A DNA stretch of 20,482 nucleotides, taken from Ignavibacteriaceae bacterium. Its GTDB lineage: Bacteria; Bacteroidota; Ignavibacteria; Ignavibacteriales; Ignavibacteriaceae. The stretch spans positions 1 to 20,482 of the forward strand of contig JAPHUI010000023.1 in the NCBI GenBank assembly GCA_026193755.1. The letters are read 5' to 3'. The stretch's first letter is position 1; every line of letters begins with the position of its first letter. Positions 17,874 through 20,482 of the stretch are shown piece by piece. Below the pieces are notes generated by a model. That model worked only from the letters and a program-made list of their open reading frames with translations. It had not been told where the DNA came from and did not search any database. The position numbers and the translations under genes were made by a program.

Positions 17874-17904
17874 CAAATATACTATAGAAACTATGCGAAA
17901 TCAA
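17874..17904 (-). promoter_or_regulatory. Candidate Bacteroidota-type promoter before the GH2-like gene and smc
   Basis: Minus strand TATATTTG (17881-17874) fits the Bacteroidota -7 consensus TAnnTTTG, with TTG (17904-17902) 20 bases upstream as a -33 element. It would give a leader of about 35 bases before the ATG at 17834. The whole tpiA to GH2-like gap (17835-17956) has no other visible feature. Confidence 0.4.
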
Positions 17905-17956
17905 TCGGAAAGTTATGGTATTAAAACAATTTAATGTGATTTCTAAAAGCGATTCA

Positions 17957-18709
17957 TCAGGCCGAGGCAATAATTCCCAGAAACGAATCAGCTTTAAGAC
18001 AAGCTCCACCAACCAATGCACCATCAATATCTTTTTGTGAAAGAAGCACATTCGAGTTTTCCGGTTTCACACTTCCACCATACTGGATAATTAAATTTTC
18101 AGCTACAGATGCCGAAAATTTCTTTGCCACTAATTCACGAATAAACGAATGAACTTCCTGTGCCTGCTGCGGAGTTGCGGTTTTTCCTGTTCCAATTGCC
18201 CAGACAGGTTCATAAGCAATTATAACATTTTTCATCTGCTCTGAGGAAACTCCTTCCAGTCCCTTCTCAACCTGTCGTGATACAACCTGCATTGTTTCAC
18301 CGTTTTCTCTTTGCTCGAGAAGTTCCCCGATACAGAAAATTGGTTTTAATCCTTTTGCAAGTGCAACTTTTATTTTTTTGTTTATCAGTTCATCGGGTTC
18401 ATTAAAAATAACTCTTCTTTCCGAGTGACCGAGGATTACATATTCACAACCAACAGACTTCAGCATATCAGTAGAAACTTCTCCGGTGTAAGCTCCGCTC
18501 TCTTCGTAATACATATTCTGAGCACCGAGTTTTATTTGTGTTCCTTTCAATAATGAACTAACTTCGTATAATGATGTAAACGGTGGACAAACTATAACAT
18601 CGGCTTTAGTGTCTTTTCCTAAACCATTAATAATATCGCTCACTAATTTTTGAGATTGGTGCAAGTCTTTATTCATTTTCCAGTTACCGGCAATAACTTT
18701 TTTTCTCAT
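17957..18709 (-). CDS. tpiA: Triosephosphate isomerase
   Basis: Interconverts dihydroxyacetone phosphate and glyceraldehyde 3-phosphate in glycolysis and gluconeogenesis, in the cytosol. 250 residues, complete barrel. Catalytic residues are all present: Asn9 and Lys11 in AGNWKMN, the electrophile His95 in ILGHSERR (92-99), and the base Glu167 in AYEPVWAIGTGKTA (165-178), which is also the flexible lid. The phosphate-binding loops are YGGSVKPEN and GALVGGACL near the C-terminus. ATG start with AGAGG 5 bases upstream. It is the first gene of the minus-strand run and diverges from the MFS transporter across 86 bases. Confidence 0.98.
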   Translation of the reverse strand: MRKKVIAGNWKMNKDLHQSQKLVSDIINGLGKDTKADVIVCPPFTSLYEVSSLLKGTQIKLGAQNMYYEESGAYTGEVSTDMLKSVGCEYVILGHSERRVIFNEPDELINKKIKVALAKGLKPIFCIGELLEQRENGETMQVVSRQVEKGLEGVSSEQMKNVIIAYEPVWAIGTGKTATPQQAQEVHSFIRELVAKKFSASVAENLIIQYGGSVKPENSNVLLSQKDIDGALVGGACLKADSFLGIIASA

Positions 18710-18741
18710 TTCTTCCTCTTTGTTTTCGATATTTTATAATG

Positions 18742-18749
18742 CAAAGTTA
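18742..18749 (-). promoter_or_regulatory. Candidate -7 box for tpiA
   Basis: TAACTTTG on the minus strand matches TAnnTTTG about 32 bases before the tpiA ATG. No clear -33 element is seen at the right distance, so this is tentative. Confidence 0.3.
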
Positions 18750-18782
18750 GTAAAGTTATTAATCATATATTCTGATGTTTAA

Positions 18783-18790
18783 TATTTTTG
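18783..18790 (+). promoter_or_regulatory. Candidate -7 box just before the MFS gene
   Basis: TATTTTTG fits TAnnTTTG and ends 5 bases before the ATG at 18796. If used, the transcript would begin at or near the start codon, which agrees with the absence of any Shine-Dalgarno sequence. AT-rich DNA makes chance matches common. Confidence 0.25.
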
Positions 18791-18795
18791 AATAG

Positions 18796-19971
18796 ATGAA
18801 ATCCAAAATTCCACGACAGGTTTTTATTTTGGGGATGGTGAGTCTTTTTACAGACATCGCCAGCGAAATGCTCTATCCCATCACTCCTATTTTTCTTACT
18901 GCTGTTCTCGGCTCATCAATGGCAATCGTCGGAATTATTGAAGGCATAGCAGAATTCATTTCAGGAATACTTAAAGGATACTTTGGAAATATTTCGGATA
19001 AAATTGGTAAGCGATCAATATTTGTTGTGATTGGTTATAGTCTTTCCGCTTTAGCAAAACCTCTGCCGGGAATTTTTCAAAACATTCCCACAGTTTTATT
19101 TTCAAGAGTTGCAGACAGAACAGGAAAAGGAATCAGAACAGCACCACGAGATGCATTGCTAGGCAGTTACAGCAACGGAAATTCAGGTGCAATTTTCGGA
19201 TTCCACAGAGGAATGGATACTCTTGGTGCTGCAATTGGTCCTGCAGCAGCTTTAGTTCTGCTAAATTTCTTTCCGAATGATTTTCAGTTGATATTTCTTC
19301 TTGCTTTTGTTCCTTCAGCATTTGCTGTATTCTTTACTTTTCTTGTAAAAGATAAACCCGTTGAATCCAAATCCAGAAGCAAAAAAAACTATGCTGAGTT
19401 TTGGAAAACAGCTCCCACAAACTATAAAAAAATTCTTGTGTTGATGACAATATTTTCTTTAGTAAACAGCAGTGATGTTTTTCTAATCTTAAAATCAAAA
19501 GATGTATCAGATTCCGGAACACTTGCAATCCTTGGTTATATCTTTTACAATTTAATTTATGCCGGAGCTTCATATCCTCTCGGAGGATTAGCAGATAAAT
19601 ACGGGAAGAGAAAAATATTTTCACTTGGTCTGATAATTTTTTCTTTAGTTTATTTTGGATTTGCACTTATACCTAATATAGAAATTATATGGGTTCTCTT
19701 TGCACTTTATGGAATTTATACTGCCGCAACAGAAGGTGTTTCCAAAGCGTGGGTAACTGATTTGATTCGGGATGAACAAAGAGGTTCGGGAATTGGATTG
19801 TTAACAATGCTTTCAAGCTTTGCAGTTATGCTGGGTTCATTCACAGCAGGAATTTTGTGGGATAAGTTTGGTTCTTCAGTTCCGTTCCTTCTTTCAGCAA
19901 TTGTCAGTCTAGTAATTGCTCTTTTAATTTTCACTCAAAAAGACAATATTACTCTCAAATCTGACCTGTAA
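18796..19971 (+). CDS. Major facilitator superfamily transporter
   Basis: 391 residues with about twelve hydrophobic segments, a 6+6 MFS layout. The first helix carries SLFTDIASEMLYPITPIFL (16-34), typical of a broad group of bacterial MFS exporters. The loop 2-3 signature appears as GNISDKIGKRS (64-74) and is repeated in the second half as GGLADKYGKRK (263-273). RVADRTGKGIRTAPRDALLG (104-123) is another hallmark of this subgroup. A basic central loop (about 186-212) links the halves. The substrate cannot be read from sequence. No ribosome site is visible before the ATG. It is transcribed away from tpiA, and queC follows after 45 bases in the same direction, possibly on one transcript. Confidence 0.9.
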   Translation: MKSKIPRQVFILGMVSLFTDIASEMLYPITPIFLTAVLGSSMAIVGIIEGIAEFISGILKGYFGNISDKIGKRSIFVVIGYSLSALAKPLPGIFQNIPTVLFSRVADRTGKGIRTAPRDALLGSYSNGNSGAIFGFHRGMDTLGAAIGPAAALVLLNFFPNDFQLIFLLAFVPSAFAVFFTFLVKDKPVESKSRSKKNYAEFWKTAPTNYKKILVLMTIFSLVNSSDVFLILKSKDVSDSGTLAILGYIFYNLIYAGASYPLGGLADKYGKRKIFSLGLIIFSLVYFGFALIPNIEIIWVLFALYGIYTAATEGVSKAWVTDLIRDEQRGSGIGLLTMLSSFAVMLGSFTAGILWDKFGSSVPFLLSAIVSLVIALLIFTQKDNITLKSDL

Positions 19972-20016
19972 ACTCTCTTTCCAATTTAGTATTTTTAGCA
20001 TCATTTAATTGAATTT

Positions 20017-20457
20017 ATGAGTAAAAATAAAGATTTAGCAGTTGTAGCTGTAAGTGGTGGGATGGATAGCTGTGTTACTGCCGCCATTGCGAACCAAAAT
20101 TACAAGCTTGCATTTGCGCACATTAATTACAGACAAAGAACAGAAAAAAGAGAACTAAGAGCTTTTAATGAGATTGCAGATTTTTTTAATGTGAAAGAAA
20201 GACTGGTAATTGACTATACCCATCTTTCAAAAATCGGTGGCTCATCTTTAACTGATAAAGATATTGAGGTTACGAAAGCTGATTTAAGCAATAAAGAAAT
20301 TCCGACATCTTATGTTCCTTTCAGAAATGCAAACATACTTTCTGCTTGTGTCAGCTGGGCAGAAGTTCTGAAAGCAAAAGCAGTTTTTATCGGTGCCGTT
20401 CACGAAGACTCTTCCGGTTATCCTGATTGCAGACCGGAATTTTTCTCAGCTTTTTAA
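20017..20457 (+). CDS. queC: 7-cyano-7-deazaguanine synthase, cut by an in-frame stop and by the window edge
   Basis: QueC converts 7-carboxy-7-deazaguanine to preQ0 with ATP and ammonia, early in queuosine synthesis. The frame gives 146 residues, against roughly 220-235 for the family. The pyrophosphatase loop is AVSGGMDSCV (11-20). Further hallmarks are FAHINYRQR (33-41), VPFRNANILSACVSWAEV (100-117) and FIGAVHEDSSGYPDCRPEFF (124-143). Directly after SAF comes TAA (20455-20457), yet the same frame continues as KMVGLGTK up to the window end, which is just what QueC has there. The reading frame is intact on both sides, so this looks like a single nonsense change (for example CAA to TAA) or a base error. 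The zinc-binding cysteines of QueC would lie beyond the stop. A 146-residue product would lack them and is unlikely to be active. Confidence 0.85.
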   Translation: MSKNKDLAVVAVSGGMDSCVTAAIANQNYKLAFAHINYRQRTEKRELRAFNEIADFFNVKERLVIDYTHLSKIGGSSLTDKDIEVTKADLSNKEIPTSYVPFRNANILSACVSWAEVLKAKAVFIGAVHEDSSGYPDCRPEFFSAF

Positions 20458-20482
20458 AAAATGGTCGGGCTTGGTACTAAAC

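Noticed and set aside
19972..20016. Possible preQ1 riboswitch before queC
   Set aside because: The 45-base spacer shows no C-rich loop or pseudoknot pairing expected of a preQ1 aptamer.
20017..20482. Frameshift or recoded TAA as the cause of the short queC
   Set aside because: Sequence before and after the stop is in the same frame, which excludes a single frameshift. Other genes here (lpxK, ispD, the DUF374 gene) end normally at TAA, so the codon is not reassigned.

Overview
The window is AT-rich bacterial chromosome carrying mostly housekeeping genes. The full lipid A genes (lpxB, a DUF374 acyltransferase, lpxK) show a Gram-negative envelope. The large alpha-2-macroglobulin-like gene, the methylerythritol-phosphate gene ispD, pyruvate phosphate dikinase and a few TAnnTTTG promoter-like boxes suggest the Bacteroidota/Ignavibacteria/Chlorobi side of the tree. 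That placement is inference from gene content, not a phylogeny.

Layout: eleven genes on the minus strand run from about 18.7 kb down to position 1, and two genes on the plus strand diverge from them at the right end. In minus-strand order they are tpiA; a large membrane protein with a glycoside-hydrolase-family-2 (GH2)-like ectodomain; smc; a HAD phosphatase; an isoprenylcysteine-methyltransferase-like membrane protein; lpxB; a DUF374 acyltransferase; lpxK; ppdK; queA; ispD; and the first 755 codons of an alpha-2-macroglobulin-like protein that runs off the left edge. On the plus strand are an MFS transporter and queC. No RNA gene, insertion sequence, prophage or CRISPR array was seen. Every intergenic gap is under 300 bases. 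The longest (2266-2551) carries an imperfect inverted repeat of the dispersed GTCATTCC type.

How the genes fit together: the tightest block (10781 to 7352) has overlaps of 4 and 11 bases and a 7-base gap. It couples the methyltransferase-like gene, lpxB, the DUF374 acyltransferase and lpxK into one lipid A unit in which the acyltransferase is probably a late (LpxJ-type) enzyme. queA and queC act in the same tRNA queuosine pathway but are far apart and on opposite strands. tpiA and ppdK are central carbon enzymes. ispD supplies isoprenoid precursors.

The points most worth a second look are: (1) the GH2-like protein fused to a multi-span membrane domain, in which both expected catalytic glutamates appear to be replaced, encoded 9 bases upstream of smc; (2) queC, which is cut by an in-frame TAA although recognisable QueC sequence continues in the same frame after it; (3) the lysine/serine-rich tail on pyruvate phosphate dikinase; and (4) frequent TTG/GTG starts (smc, lpxB, HAD phosphatase, ispD).
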